64,000 nt of DNA from assembly GCA_000442125.1 (NCBI GenBank), contig KE546984.1:434001-498000 (forward strand), given 5' to 3'. The position numbers were made by a program, and so were the translations under genes. How positions within the stretch are numbered: position 1 is the first letter of the stretch; every line of letters begins with the position of its first letter. The notes under the pieces were generated by a model, which worked only from the letters and a program-made list of their open reading frames with translations, did no database searches and was not told the origin of the DNA. Below, piece after piece: positions 21,563 to 34,341 of this stretch. This DNA is from Opeltia flavorubescens. Lineage: Eukaryota; Ascomycota; Lecanoromycetes; Teloschistales; Teloschistaceae.

Positions 21563-24500
21563 AATAACAGCGAAGTCGAAGACGAGCCGGGTCAGCAAAA
21601 CGCCCAGCCGCGAAGCCCACCTCGGCGAAGTACTTCCGTAGACGAACTAGAATTTGAACCACCGTTTAATCTCCCAGACGAAGAGCTAGAGGACGAGGAC
21701 AGCTTCAGAACAGTTGCCACACTTCCACTAACAAGTGAGGACAAGGCTTGCTTTGACCGAAGAGCTCAGCAGGTAAGATTCCATCAACTCTTCTCATCTA
21801 TCACGGCACTGTTTCATTAGTTTGCGAATATCAACACTAATGTAATCTACTGGCTTCCTCTTGCAACTTTCTACNCAATGCTCGTACTGAATTCTATCTC
21901 TCACAGCCTCAATCAAAGTGGGCACCCTGTCAGACTGGTGCTCTTGTCTGCGAGAACTCTCAGTACAGCATGGATGACGTGGCGACCCAGCAAGTGGCCA
22001 TCCCACCGATCGACCCTAACGGGAGGGGAGGTCATGGCGTTATCAGTGACCAAGATCGATCAGACATCTTGTGTGTTCTGTCACCAGCCTCTCCATCCGC
22101 TTATGAAGCAGTCGAGCTAATCGCGGACACGGCGCCACAGCACGTCGTACGCGAGTGGAGTCCTGGTCCAAGTGGAGAGAGAACGGGAGCGAATAAGCCG
22201 TCTCTAGATATTGCATTGAGGATGTCTTCAAGGCTTCTCAATCCTTGTATTGGTTTCACTTTCGGACGGAATCCGGAGAGGTGTGACTTGCTCCTCTCTT
22301 ACAAGAACAACCAGGAGCAGCTGATCAGCGGTACCCATTTCCGTATCTACATAACTGCCGGAGGCGTCCTGATGTGTCATGATACATCCACCAACGGGAC
22401 CGTCGTCGATTCTCACCAGCTCGAACATAAGCAGAGAACTCTTCACGACGGTAGTACTATTGATTTGAGGTATAGTCTTGGTGTTTCAATGAGGTTCTAT
22501 GTTCGTGTACCGGATCGGGAAGGTATTTCGGAAATCTACGGGCGAAGACTCGAGGCCTACATCGGCTTCGCCGAACAGCATGGTCGTCAAAAACAGGAAG
22601 AGTACAATCGCAAAACTCAAGGTCTACCCGTAGACAGCCCTCCAATACCAATCCTCCCATTTGAACAGCGTCTCGTGGATTGGAAACTTCCGTCCAACGC
22701 GAACAAGAACCTCATTGCTGGCACAGAACCTTATCAACATGGCATGCAGTGGAATGGTGGTCCTGATTACAAGGTCACAGGTCTCATTGGCAAAGGAGCT
22801 TTTGCCACAGTATACAAGCTTGCTCGACGCCATGATGGCGAGCTGTTCGCAGTCAAGGAAATTGGGAAGATGGCTCTTGTTAAGAAAGGCGTCATTGATC
22901 GGAGAGTAGAACAGGAACTGGCTATAATGAAGCGGCTGGAACATGTAAGCTTTGTCTACGATGAAGATGCCTTGAGCACGATGATTGACCGAACATTCAG
23001 CCCAACATCGTACAATACATCGGCCACCATGAAACCAAGGAGCACCTGTACATCATCATGGAGCTTGTACAACACGGTGATCTTCAATCATACCTCAATG
23101 ATGGCCGCCCTCGCTATCAGGAACATTTTTGCCAGGCAGTCGCCATTCAGATGTGCAAGGCGCTCAAGTATCTACACGATAGCATGATAACGCATCGTGA
23201 TATCAAACCCGACAACATCCTGATCTGTGACATTGACCCATATCTCTTCAAGCTTTCGGACTTTGGCTTATCCAAGGTGGTCAACAATGACGAGACCTTT
23301 TTGAAGTCCTTCTGTGGTACATTGTTGTACTGTGCGCCAGAGGTATATCCTCAATACGATGGTCTCAGGAGGAACAGTCGTAAGCGACTTCGAGCTCCGG
23401 ACGGCAGGTACGTAGCAATGGAGAGCAAGAGAATCTCTATGACTGACGGCTGATGTCCCCTAGCTTCGTCAAGAGTGAAGCAAAACAACCGTATACATCG
23501 GCTGTAGACACGTGGGGCCTCGCAGCAGTTCTCTATCATTTGTTGTGTGGTTCACCCCCATTCCCTGGCACCGGAGTTAATCACGGGGCACAGATGCTTC
23601 ACAACATAATGAGCGCAACCGTTGATTACGACAAACTTCGAGTGGGTGGTGTGTCGGATGACGCTATTGACTTCTTAAAACGAATGCTAATCACTGACTC
23701 CGCTTCACGACTGACTGACGACCAATGCTTAGCGCATCCCTGGATCACTCGAAAGCCACGTCCAGAAGGATCCACACAAGAAGACTTACAAGCCTGGACA
23801 CAAACCGGATACGAGAACTATATTACACGTGATACCAGACGCGCTGATGAGGCGGTTCTAAACGCGTATGCTTCACAGCTAAGCATTGCCGACAGAGACG
23901 CCGCTCGAGTAGACACTGATCTCGACGAATTGCCGTCGGAAGACATGGAGGAAATCCAAGAAATGGGTCAATCAAAGCGGAAGCGCCGAGGTGAAGCGGA
24001 TGAGGACGAAGAGCCATCGCTTGCCGAGTACAATGATGACTTGACCACATCCGATGTACTTCATCCGGCTACTCTACAACAGCCAAGGCGTCTGTTCGGT
24101 GAAGTCACTCACTCCGCTTTGCGAAGCTCGGGAGCACTGGGTTGGCAGGCAAATGCTGCGTTGGAAGTGAATAATCCAGCAAATCATGATTCAGCTTTGA
24201 GCGAATCACATTACGCTGGCGAGTCACAATTTTCAGTGGCCGACTATCCAAGACTACAGGAACAGCCGGCAGTCATCACCTACCCAACTCTCCGAACTGA
24301 AGATCCTGCTGGAGGTGCGCCTAGTCTATTGGGGGCCGAGGCCATGGTCGACCAATTGCATATGGATTCAATCATGGCAGATGCTTCAGCCGACAACACA
24401 GATGACCAACCTACCACATCCACAACCGAAATAATCCGCGAAAAGACACCCCAAGCACCGGCCGAAGAGCGCCAATTTACGACCTCAAGTCAGGGCTTGT

Positions 24501-26047
24501 ACTCGGCTACGCCCCCACGATCAATGCATCAACCTCAAGAACCTAAGGCTTCAAGCCACCAACCGAATAATCCAGACCCTGTACATGAAGAACCTCATAC
24601 CACCGCCGATAATCCTCCAACAACTCAGCAAACATCAATAGATCGAAATCAAGCAAGGGATGTCGCAAATCCCTCCATTGCTCCAGTGAGCGAAAAACCA
24701 GACACAAAAACGACCACACAAGCAGCCGCTTCCACCGAAAATCAGCAGCAACAACCCCCGCCCCCACCTTCCACAACCCAAGCCCAACCCACAAACCCCA
24801 CCTCCACATCCGCCACCACCAGCCGACGCGATAATAAAAGCTTCCAACAACCACCACCACCAGCAAAGCCAATAACAGCTCCACCTGCCCTCCCCCCACC
24901 ATCCCCCTACAGCCCACCCCTCGGTACCCTAACCACAATCGAAGGCTCCGTCCCCTACCCAAAAATCCACCTCACAGAACGCATAACCTCCTTCGGCCGC
25001 ATCGCCAAAGACTACCCCTGGTCCGACAGCACCGACGTCCGCGTCCCCAAACACGCGTTCAAAATCTTCTTCTACCGCCCTAATCTAGAAATCGAACTCG
25101 AAGCCAACCCAAACCTGAACTGGCGGACTAAAACAAGCGAACTGCAAACATGCATTCAAACACAGACACAACGATGGATCTACGTCAATGGGATTATTTT
25201 GCCCATGGGACGGAATGATCAGTATGTATACGGAGTACTAAGGACCGGGGATGTGATCACGGTGTTTCAGCCGCAGCCAGTAGGCGTTGATGTAGAAACT
25301 TTGCCAAAGGGAAAAGCGAGGGAGAGTTTGATGTTCCGGGTGGATATCTTTGAGGGGAAAGGGGTGGAGAAGAGGAAGGAGGGGGAATTCTTTCAGGTGT
25401 TGGAGAGGAGGCCTGAGGGGACTACTGTGGTGGCGAAGGAGAAGGATAAGGAGAAAGAAAAGGAGAAGGGTGATAAGGGGGCTAAGAGATCGAGGGATCA
25501 GAGGGAGGGGAGTAAAGGAAGTGAGGCTAGTAAGCGGAGTAGGGGGAATGAGAAGACTCGTGGGAGCAGTGAGAAGCCCCATGGGAGCGGTGAGAAGCCC
25601 CATGGGAGCAGTGAGAAACCACATGGGAGTGGTGAGAAGCCTCATGGGAGCAGCGAGAAACCTCACAGAAGCAGTCATCATGCACAGAGTAAGTCCCGAG
25701 AAAAGGTCTCTACCTCTGCCTCTGCGGTAGCTGGTGCTGGAGAGAAGCCAGCTTCTGCGGGTGCTGGGGAGAAATCAACTCCCACAAAAGGTGCTGAACA
25801 TAAATCCACTTCTGCGAGAGTTGCTGAGGACAAAAGCAAGGAAAAAGACAAAGGAAAAGACAGCTCGAAAAGCAAGGAGAAAGGCAAGACTCGCGAGAGC
25901 GCCCGCCATTCACACTCCGCCCATCATGGGAGTAGTAGCCGCAAATCCAGACCGAAAGAACAGAGTAGTAAAGAAGGAGGAGGAGACGGAGGGGAGAAGA
26001 AGAGTGGAGAGAAGAGCGCAGCGGCGAAGGATAGCAAGGAAGGGTAG
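21389..26047 (+). CDS. Rad53/Chk2-family checkpoint kinase, FHA-kinase-FHA
   Basis: Exons are 21389-21772, 21907-22944, 23001-23407 and 23464-26047, in phase, giving 1470 aa. The N-terminus is acidic with a run of ten Asp. FHA1 (about residues 236-330) has FGRNPERCD, GTHFRI and TSTNGT. The Ser/Thr kinase (about 413-702) has GKGAFATVYK, the AVKEIGK lysine, HRDIKPDN, SDFGLSKV, CAPEVYPQY and a basic insertion before the FVKSEAKQPY segment. A long disordered region leads to FHA2 (about 1117-1210, RITSFGRIAKDYPWSD to TGDVITVF). The tail is very basic and Ser/Lys/Glu-rich. FHA domains bind phosphothreonine, and this layout is that of Rad53, the effector kinase of the DNA-damage and replication checkpoint. 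The tail is unusually long compared with yeast Rad53 (821 aa). The n at 21875 is in intron 1. Confidence 0.9.
21532..21562 (+). repeat. GAC triplet run encoding ten Asp
   Basis: Ten consecutive GAC codons in exon 1 of the checkpoint kinase, a slippage-prone microsatellite. The minus-strand copy reads as poly-Val or poly-Ser and explains the shadow frames there. Confidence 0.85.
25562..25670 (+). repeat. 21-bp tandem repeat (GSSEKPH units) in the kinase tail
   Basis: Five consecutive 21-bp units encode GSSEKPH or GSGEKPH; copies differ at a few silent and Ser/Gly positions. The unit stays in frame, so copy number could vary between strains without breaking the gene. Confidence 0.85.
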
Positions 26048-26956
26048 TATATAGTCTAGATTGGAAGATTTGGATACATTTGGATACATTGGAAATTGAA
26101 TTTATTCATGCTTTTTGACTATTTGCTACCTATCTATTTGCCTACGTGACTTACAAGATGAGTGAGATCTACAAATTACTTGAATATTGACGAAACGATA
26201 TCCGTGTCGTCGCTACCCCCCCTCTGATTATATTATAGTCTTTTCTTCGACGACCGAGAACCGTAAGCCTGATCATCGACGCGTTCTTAAGAACCTGCCG
26301 GTCGTAAACGTTTCTTTCGATAGATTAAGCTTGACTGGAAAGCTGTCGAAGCTGTTCGTCGAAGTGCCGAATTATGAGGTGTATTCCGAATTGTAAGGCG
26401 TATCTCGAGACCGTGGGATCGCTTGGCTCTCCTGTTTCCGTAGAAAGCTTCGTGGCCAGCACCGCGTAGAGGTGGATCCCCCTTGCTGGCTGGACATAGA
26501 GAATAGAGCAGCCGATATTATAATTGCTGGAGTGTCTAATCGAAATATGATGGTGCAATTGCTCTTTTTTCCTATGCCAGGGAGAACAGCGAAGCAGACA
26601 ATAACGCTGAGGTGTGGTTGATATGAGGAAGTACTGAGCTGATTCATCTAGACTCACCTTTTATTTCCTATTTGATGTATCTCATAAACTTGCCAGGGAA
26701 GAATCCAGGGTCGACATCTTACGAGGAGGTGCAATACAGCTGCTGGTTTGTAGGAAATAGCACTTACCTACCTTTTCAGGCAAGAATTGCCGTGCCCGAC
26801 AGCTTTGACTGCGCATGTATATGTGTATAGATATTTCTCCTCTAGCTTGTGCTGATGTTATACCTATACACCATATTGTAGTAGGGGGTTAGTAGAGATC
26901 AGCCCGGACTATTCGTAGATATGGTGTTGAACCGATGTACGTACAAATAGTCCTGC
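26048..26956. other. Convergent intergenic region, no gene seen
   Basis: 909 AT-rich bp between the stops of the checkpoint kinase and threonine aldolase genes. It holds both 3' UTRs. Short minus-strand frames at 26325-26657 show no recognisable protein. Confidence 0.5.
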
Positions 26957-28280
26957 TCACTCCACCTCCGGAGCTGCGATCTCTCGCGCTACCTTCTTGA
27001 CCATCCTTTCCCCTTGTTTGTCCTCAATTCCATTAGATTCTTCCTGTCGCCTCTTCTTCCCATTAATAGCTTTCTTCCCTCTTCCACCCAAAACACGATC
27101 CATAACCCTCCCCAGGGCTTGGACTCCTTCTTCCTCAATCTGATAATGCACCACACATCTCCCGCCCCTTATCTTGACCCCCTCCCTCACACCTTCCTCG
27201 ATGAAAACCTGTTCTTCAATCCCCGAGTAAGCCAGATCAAACCAAACCATGTTGGTCTCCACCTCATATTCCAGCCTCCCGCCCTTTTCCTCCCACATCT
27301 TCCCCACCCTCATCGCAGCTTCGTGACTAGCTATCAACTTCCCTCCCAAGAAGGTTTCCTCAACAGCCACTCTCGCCGGCGCCGCAATGACGCCTGCTTG
27401 CCTTAACCCACCACCAATAGATTTGCGGATATGGCGTGCTCGCTTGATGAAAGCAGAGGAGCCGATGATGATAGAACCAATGGGGGCGCCCAGACCTTTG
27501 CTGAAGCACAAACTCACGCTATCGAAGCAGGCGCAGTAGTCTTTCAACGACCCTGCGCCCGCAGCGACGGCTTCCCACAACCTCGCTCCATCGAGGTGGA
27601 GTTTAATTGCGGGGCTTTGGGAACGTGCCCAGTGAGATATGGCTTGTGCTTCGGAAAGTGGGAGGATGGAACCATTGAGGGTATTTTCGAGGGAGATGAG
27701 TGTGGTGGGTGCGTGATGGACATTATCGTCTAAGCAAGCGCGGGCTTTGACATCCGCAAGGGAAAGGTGATGGCCGTTTTTCGGCTCGACGAGGATGGGG
27801 AAGGCACCGGAGAGGGCAGCAATGCCGCCAGCTTCCCATTCGTAAATGTGGGAGCGAGAGTCGGCGAGGACTGAGTGAGGAGGTTGAGTCATGTGGGTGC
27901 GGATAGAGATTTGATTGCCCATTGTGCCAGACAGGACAAGGAGAGAGGATTCATGGCCAGTAAGATAGGCAATGAAAGATTCGAGGGATTGAGTAGTTGG
28001 ATCTTCGGCGAAAACGTCGTCAAGGAGAGTACAATTCTCGATAGCCCTGAGCATAGATGGTGTGGGCGTGGTAGTAACATCGCCTATGTTTGGGAACACA
28101 ACAGTTAGCAATGATCTTTCGTATGTAAGGGATCTTATCAGATATGAAAAAGGGTTATCGCGCACTGCGAAAGTCGAAGGCAGCTGGGCCTGGGGATGAC
28201 CAAGCATTTTGCTCCTTGTGATGGTCCGCATTGTTGACGCCGTTTTGCGTGCTATGTTGATCATTTGACTCAGCCATCAT
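26957..28280 (-). CDS. Low-specificity L-threonine aldolase (PLP enzyme)
   Basis: Exons on the minus strand are 28280-28166 and 28083-26957, giving 413 aa. The split is certain from the family motif: FDFRS at the end of exon 1 and DVTTTPTPSMLRAIENCTLLDDVFAEDPTT in exon 2 join in phase 1 across an 82-nt intron. The ORF that reads through the intron starts at a different ATG and lacks this motif. The enzyme splits L-threonine or L-allo-threonine to glycine and acetaldehyde in the cytosol. PLP is held by Lys234 in CFSKGLGAPIGS, with the LHLDGARLWEA motif ahead of it and SGTMGNQISIRTH near the cofactor phosphate. The last 40 residues are a basic, charged extension (GKKRRQEESNG to KKVAREIAAPEVE) beyond the catalytic fold, possibly a nuclear-type basic patch; its role is unknown. 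Confidence 0.93.
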
Positions 28281-29282
28281 CGAAGAACAATCGAAGAGAT
28301 ATCAATTGAGACTTCGATGTTTCCGAATGCCGCTCCTGGAAGGTTGGCCGCAATGACATGCATTTCCATCCAAAGATCGTCGTAGGATCTATGGGGGGCA
28401 TTGTGTCATTCTTCCTCCGACTTAACGCTAGCTATGTATGCTCATACGCACGTCATCTCGGATCCCTTCCGCAGTGACGCTTAGTAAGCTGCTGCGTCCA
28501 ACCGACAATAGTGGTCCGATAATGCCGAAGTCTTGCAGTTTTTAGGGTATGCATGAGATCCTGCAGATCCGTGGTAGGTGCGGCGATGTATGGCGGTGGA
28601 GTCATGACCCTGCAATTTGTTCCAGAGACGAAAGCTAGACAGACATGGTGATATAGGAAGACAACTGCATATTTGAAGCCATAGATTAGTATGATACCAG
28701 TAAGCTCTCAAACTATAAGGCAAAATACACTAAGATCTGGTTCGCGTCGTCGTGATGTCGTTGTGTGACCCTCAACAACTGAAGAGCTGATCCGTAGCTA
28801 TGATTTATGAAAGTGCCTGCCTCGAGTCTTCCACATGTGAGATATCGGTAGACTGGCTTGTAGGAGAAGTTGCATAATGGGAGATTCCTCCATGCGTGGT
28901 TCTCCAGTCACCGATGGGTATTCTAGCAACAACCGTAAAGGGAATTGATGAACACCAACGCCAGCACCCAAGATAGAAGCCACCGTAAACGCGTCAAAAT
29001 GTCCGTCGAAGGATGGAGTGTCGCTGCACCGATTCGTGTAATGAGTGTGCCAGTCGAGCACAACAAAGATGAAGTCGACCGTATTAAATGCATTGGGTCG
29101 TTAAAATCGAAGAACTTTTTCATACACGTGGTGGAAGCAGGCAAGCAATGATATGCACGACATGGTCGTATTGAGCGTAAGCAAACAAATGGAATCGTCG
29201 AATCGAATCGAATCGCTAGGATTGAAAATAGTGGGTCGGTTTGGACTGCTAAGCAAATCCACGAAACCGGGGTATAAGGTAT
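28281..29282. other. Intergenic, no gene seen
   Basis: 1.0 kb between two minus-strand genes, including the promoter of threonine aldolase and the 3' UTR of the bHLH gene. A short ATCGA/TCGAA tandem run occurs near 29193-29212. No gene is seen. Confidence 0.5.
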
Positions 29283-30904
29283 TTACCGAGCGCCGTCGGT
29301 ATATTGGACTCCCTGCATTGAGGAAGCGTGAACCCCGTTGCTGAGAGGGGGTAAAGAACGAGAAGGATCGACCGGTACTTGCGTGGGCGGAGCGCCATAA
29401 TGTTGAGGCATCGCCGGACCTACCATGTTCACGTGTCGAACGTCTCGATAAGCATTCATCTCGTGGAATAGACGTTGATTCTCCGCCCGAAGGCTATCGT
29501 TCTCCCGTCGAACAGCGTCTAGATCCTGAGCAACCTGGGACAGTTGGCTTTGAGCCGTCGCACTGGCTTTGCACGTTGTTTCGAGAGTTTTGATATAATC
29601 AGAAGCTGTTCATAATTAGCAAATGACTGTAAACTCGGCTGGGTCCTCCACGGGTATCTACCTTTGGATAGGATCTCCCACTTGCTTGATTTGCTACCGT
29701 GACTGGCTGGAATTTGATTGCGTAGACTATCAAACAGATATTTCATCTCCGTTCGGCGTTTACGTTCAGCCATTTTATGACTTGCCCTGAGCGCTGGTGT
29801 CCGGCTATACGGCGAGGTGGCATCCGGAGAGTCAGACTCGCCAGTGAGTTGGCTGACCTGTCTATGCTGGAGACTATGATGATGTGTACCAGGAATACTG
29901 TCTGGAAGGAGATTAATATCCACACAAAGTTGTCCCTCTCCTTCATGGGTGGATGTCTTACCTTCATCAACAGCATGCTGGGTCCCGGGACGTCTTGAGT
30001 CGGTCGTGAAGAGGCTGCTATTGATCGATGTATGGTCGCTGTCCCGGCGAGAAAGACCGGCAGTAGAAGCATGACGGCGATCGTCGTTGCTACTCATGTC
30101 AGGATCGGGGAATGCATACGGTTGCCCCGCCGTAGGTTTATCGGCATTGTATACTTCTCGCATAGGATTCGCGCTGATGATAGGAGCCGTTCGCATGTTG
30201 TAGGCATGGCGACTTTCTCCTGGTTGCCTTTCTGGGGGGGCGCCCAGAGGCGATAGTGGTTGTTGATGCATCGAACCGGTTCCGGAAGCCCGCGAATTAC
30301 GGACCCCGTTTGCAGTAGGAGTAATTCCCCGCTCACGCTGGAGACTGGCCTGAATCGACGTAGTCGATTGGTTTGTAGAGCCAGCATACGGTGACGGAGC
30401 GCCATTAATCTGTAGATTTCCAAATTTTCCAACTTCGCTGCCAATGCTACTCCTTCGAGATCCTTGTCGAGTGTATTCCTGGCTGCCCCGATAATGCGAA
30501 GGATCGTGATGCTGATTGATGGTCGGGAGGCCTAAAAATCTGTCAGTACGAGTTTTGAATTCGCACGCTGGAATCTTGGTGAACGTACCATAATCGCCAC
30601 TGGGGTGCGAAGTCGCCGCAAGTTGGCTAGAATTCGAGGCTCGATGAGGAGAGCCTATGGCTGAAGAGGGATAGTAGCCATTGGTAATGCCGGACGAGTA
30701 GGCCGACGAACGGGTACTTTGAGGTTGGCTCGGCCATTGATCCGAGTCTCTATTGTTGGGTGGATAGGTCGGCGAGGTGACTGTGCCTTGAGTCTGGGAG
30801 GGAAGAGAGTTTGTGAGGCTTGCAATCGAGGGCAGGGAGGCATGTTGGCTACTGCGACTGTCGGCCGGGGGACTCTCCCATATCCGACTTGACGTACTCG
30901 TCAT
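29283..30904 (-). CDS. bHLH transcription factor (Esc1-like) with leucine-zipper-like extension
   Basis: Exons on the minus strand are 30904-30589, 30531-29662 and 29605-29283, giving 502 aa. The long N-terminus is Ser/Gln/Pro-rich and disordered. The basic region and helix 1 are RASHKMAERKRRTEMKYLFDSLRNQIP (about residues 356-382), with the H-x-x-x-E-R-x-R-R DNA-contact pattern of E-box binders. The loop SHGSKSSK leads into helix 2, WEILSKASDYIKTLE, which is cut by the second intron. A coiled-coil follows directly (SQLSQVAQDLDAVRRENDSLRAENQRLFHEM), so the protein should dimerise through bHLH plus zipper. The C-terminal tail is short and polar. It resembles fission-yeast Esc1 and similar fungal bHLH regulators of development. 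Targets cannot be read from the sequence. Confidence 0.9.
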
Positions 30905-33900
30905 GCCCGCCTCCTCCCCCCCACTCTATTTAAGGAGTTGAAGAGAAAGAGTTATATCGAGGTAATATCGAGCTGAAGAAGAGGGCGACCCTTATAAGCA
31001 GGTCATGCTCATATGAGTCAATTAATCGAGGATTTTTTTATCGTCTTGCGCGTCGATCGAGCAGGTGCACCAGGTTTCAGACAAATTTCGTCACCGGACC
31101 GAGAGCGAAGAAGACACGAGACCGCCGTGAAGCATACACGGAACACGTATGTTGTCTGCCTATTCGTAACTTGTGCTGGTTAGGTTTCCCAATATCTTCC
31201 TTGGTACCACGGTAACTCGCTCAGGCTATTTTGCTATCTCGCTATTTTGCTCAAAGTGAGGTTCGGGATCATCTAACGTTCTTGGACTAGTGAATTTAAT
31301 GAAGTGCTGAAGAATAGGTATAAATACTCGAGTGTATAGTAGGATATGAAGAAGAGCAGGGTGGGTGTGAAATCCGAATCGGCCTCCTCCAAGTTAGAAA
31401 TACAGCTGCTGGAGCCTGATCTTGTAGGGCTCAGAAGTCACTGTCTGGCAGCTGAGTGGAGGGTGGCTGTCGGTTTCCAGCTTGTTATGAATAGTATGCG
31501 CTCAGGTGGCTCTGTTAGGCTGATGGGTAGGGTAATCAGGCCAGGGTAGTGGGATAGGTGTAGGGAAGCAAAGAAGCAGGTCTGTATGTATGACAGATGA
31601 CAAAGGATGCGCCGGGAGCACTAAGGAGGTCTCAGTAATGAGTGTTGCGAAGTATAACGGGTATCGGGAGAAGGACGAGGACAAGATTGGAGACAGTGTG
31701 GAGGTCGAGGGGGGATGGGTCGGGGAAGGTTGTGCCCCTTCTCGATTCCTTCTTTCAATCTTTCCCACAACGGGACCAAAGCTAGCAACCCTTGCATCTG
31801 GCTTCGCGCACCGCTACGACGCATCCACTAAAAGATGATCACCCATGGATCGTCACGTTATTCAAGCTTACTTGCTATCCGGCGGATGCTTCCCAGCAGT
31901 ACCCACTACCTGACTCGATTACTGGAACCCAACGATTCCAACCGTAGAAACGGACTGACAACAACCAGCGGATCGTACAACCGTTGCACAATCTCATTCA
32001 CGGGTCCCATCGGTTCTAGGCATACTTATTTGCAGCAGCGGCCTAGGGTATACTAAGCTGCCCGCTAAAACAGGAGCGAGAACGTGCCCGCAACGTGGCA
32101 TCCATCAAATGAGGACTAAGCTGCATCGCTGATAGGTACGGAAGTCATACATGGTCGCCTCGAAATTACGCCTACAGCTTGGCTTGTCAGCATCAGCAAC
32201 AGTGATGTTGGAGGAAGTTGCGGTTGTCTTATGGAAAGCAGCGATCAAATATCCTTCGCCAGTCACAGTCATGCTGATGGGTGCACCCACCGAGATCTTT
32301 CACCGTGGCCATTGACAGGGATATCCCAGTCGGTAGCCCCGCTTCAACAGCCCGGAGGGGCAGGCTGCTGCAGGATTTGCCTCGAGGACGTCCAAAGCAA
32401 AGGAACGTCATCTTGGTTCTTCAATCCCAATCCTTGTTACCACTTGGATTGCTAGATCCGAACTCTGTCGACAGCTGATCTACTCAGCAAGCAGATTCAG
32501 CCCCCGAAACTCCGACATATGCCACACGGTCCGATAGGTCATCCGCGTGCCTCCCTCCAATTTTCAGACCATCAACGCTTGATGCAGAAGCTGTAAGACA
32601 GTTCTTTGTTGAACGGCGGAACGGCTATCTACATTTCTCCCAATCAGGCGATGAGCCATAGGGGTGGAGCTCTCCCATATCTGATCGGATTGCATTGGAC
32701 ATGCCGTGGCCCGCAATCCTTGCAGCCGGCCCGTCGATGCCACCGGCGGCGAAGAGTTGAATGATAATGAAGATAGGAGTCATCGCTCTTTGAGGGAACC
32801 AACTCCGCCTTTCCTAGACGACAACTGATCTTCCTTCGGTAGGCCTTCTGATTCGCGCATCGGGTATTGCTCCCTCGCGTCGGGACGGCCCTTGGCGCCA
32901 CTAATCCATGTATGTAATGTCATTGCTTGGCCTTCCTTGACGGAGAATGAACCGACTTGTGCTTTAAACACTGCTTTTCAACATAATATCAACGATACAA
33001 CTTGTCTTGGCTCTCTTCTGTCTTTTATGGGTATTCGATTCGCCGTTTGTCTGCAATGACCCACGGAGAAACTCGCTCGACGCCCATGCCAGAAACAAAC
33101 CAGCTGCCACTACTACTGGTCTTGTCAGCTGTGACCAGACCATTTGTCGCAGGCCGGTCGCCAACAGAAATATCGCAAGCAACTGTCGGAAATTCGTAAC
33201 ACGCATACTGCAATAGCGCACAAAGTAAGGTCTGCCATCTTTTGACGTGGCACAGTGACTGATTTCAGGGTCCATCCTCCCCATTCCGACCTCCGAACTA
33301 CACTACACTTTGACAAATTCGATCAAACGCCACCGCTCACTCGGAATGGTTCTGATATCAACGGATTTTTGGAACGACCTGATGGCGTCACACCGAGGCG
33401 GTACAAGAAGAACCATGTTATCGCACCACTTGCGTGAGCATGCACACTGGGTCATAATCGAGGAAGAACGTGGGAAAGTCGAGAAAGTTCCGTCCTGGTC
33501 AACGCCACCTGGTAATGAACAGTCGGTGTGGTTTTCTCCAGACATCGGGTCTCGACAAGACTCAAACCTGCTCTCGCATGGCAATGTCCGATTGTAGTAG
33601 GGATTGTTCTTAAGGTGCCATTTTCTTCACGGAGAAGAGGCCGAACCACAAAAGTCGACACGCCGGCTACTATTTATCGGGTACGACGGAAGCTGAGCAA
33701 AAAGAGTAAGCTGTCAGAAGACTGTAAGTCGTAAGTAAATTGGCGGAGAGACTTGTAACAGGTACGCGATGGGATATCCCGGAGCGGCGCGTTTTGTAAA
33801 CAGGTAGGTTTACCTAATTGTAACCATAACTCGGCATATCCACATGCCTTCCCTTGACCTTGTCAAAGTCCCGCAAAAAAAATATCTCATGTGCGATCGA

Positions 33901-34341
33901 ACGCGCTCAAGTCCAAGCCACGTCCTTCGTGAGCTTGAGCTTCTGTGTCACGTTCTGTGGTCGTGCTGGCCACGGTACATGGTCGTTGGTCAAGCCTCCT
34001 AAGCCAGAACCATTGCCACAATTTTCACGGTCTGGAATCAATGTCCTCGAAAATGCATTCTGAGTAGGATCTTGATCCGTCGTGTCCGATACATCCGATG
34101 AGAGCACGCGTCATTGGAGCAGGCTGTCCGTTTGTCGACGCGCTTTTAACAATCACCAAAGCGTGCAGCATGCGTAGAGCCCACGTCACAGCATGATTGG
34201 ACTTACTTGTTCTACCATGCATTTTCCAGGTGCAAGGCCCGCTTTTCAATACGTCTATATTAGAAATCTCAAAGAGGGCAGGCTATTTCATTCAAAACGC
34301 ATACGTTTGTACAAATCTATTTACACACCCCGTCATTGCTC
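30905..34341. other. Gene-poor region (3.4 kb)
   Basis: This is the longest stretch without a supported gene. Overlapping short frames occur on both strands at 31500-31840, 32105-32455 and 33303-33735, but none has a recognisable motif. At 32962-33216 the plus strand encodes a hydrophobic lead and a Cys-containing tail without an ATG (see findings). I see no transposase, reverse transcriptase or long repeat. The left end should hold the bHLH promoter. Confidence 0.45.

Noticed and set aside
28084-28165. Uninterrupted threonine aldolase reading from the ATG at 28264
   Set aside because: That frame reads through an intron and loses the FDFRSD motif; the spliced frame from 28280 restores it.
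33303-33734. Several overlapping frames on both strands
   Set aside because: Three frames are open at once with no recognisable protein, which suggests stop-poor sequence and not coding.
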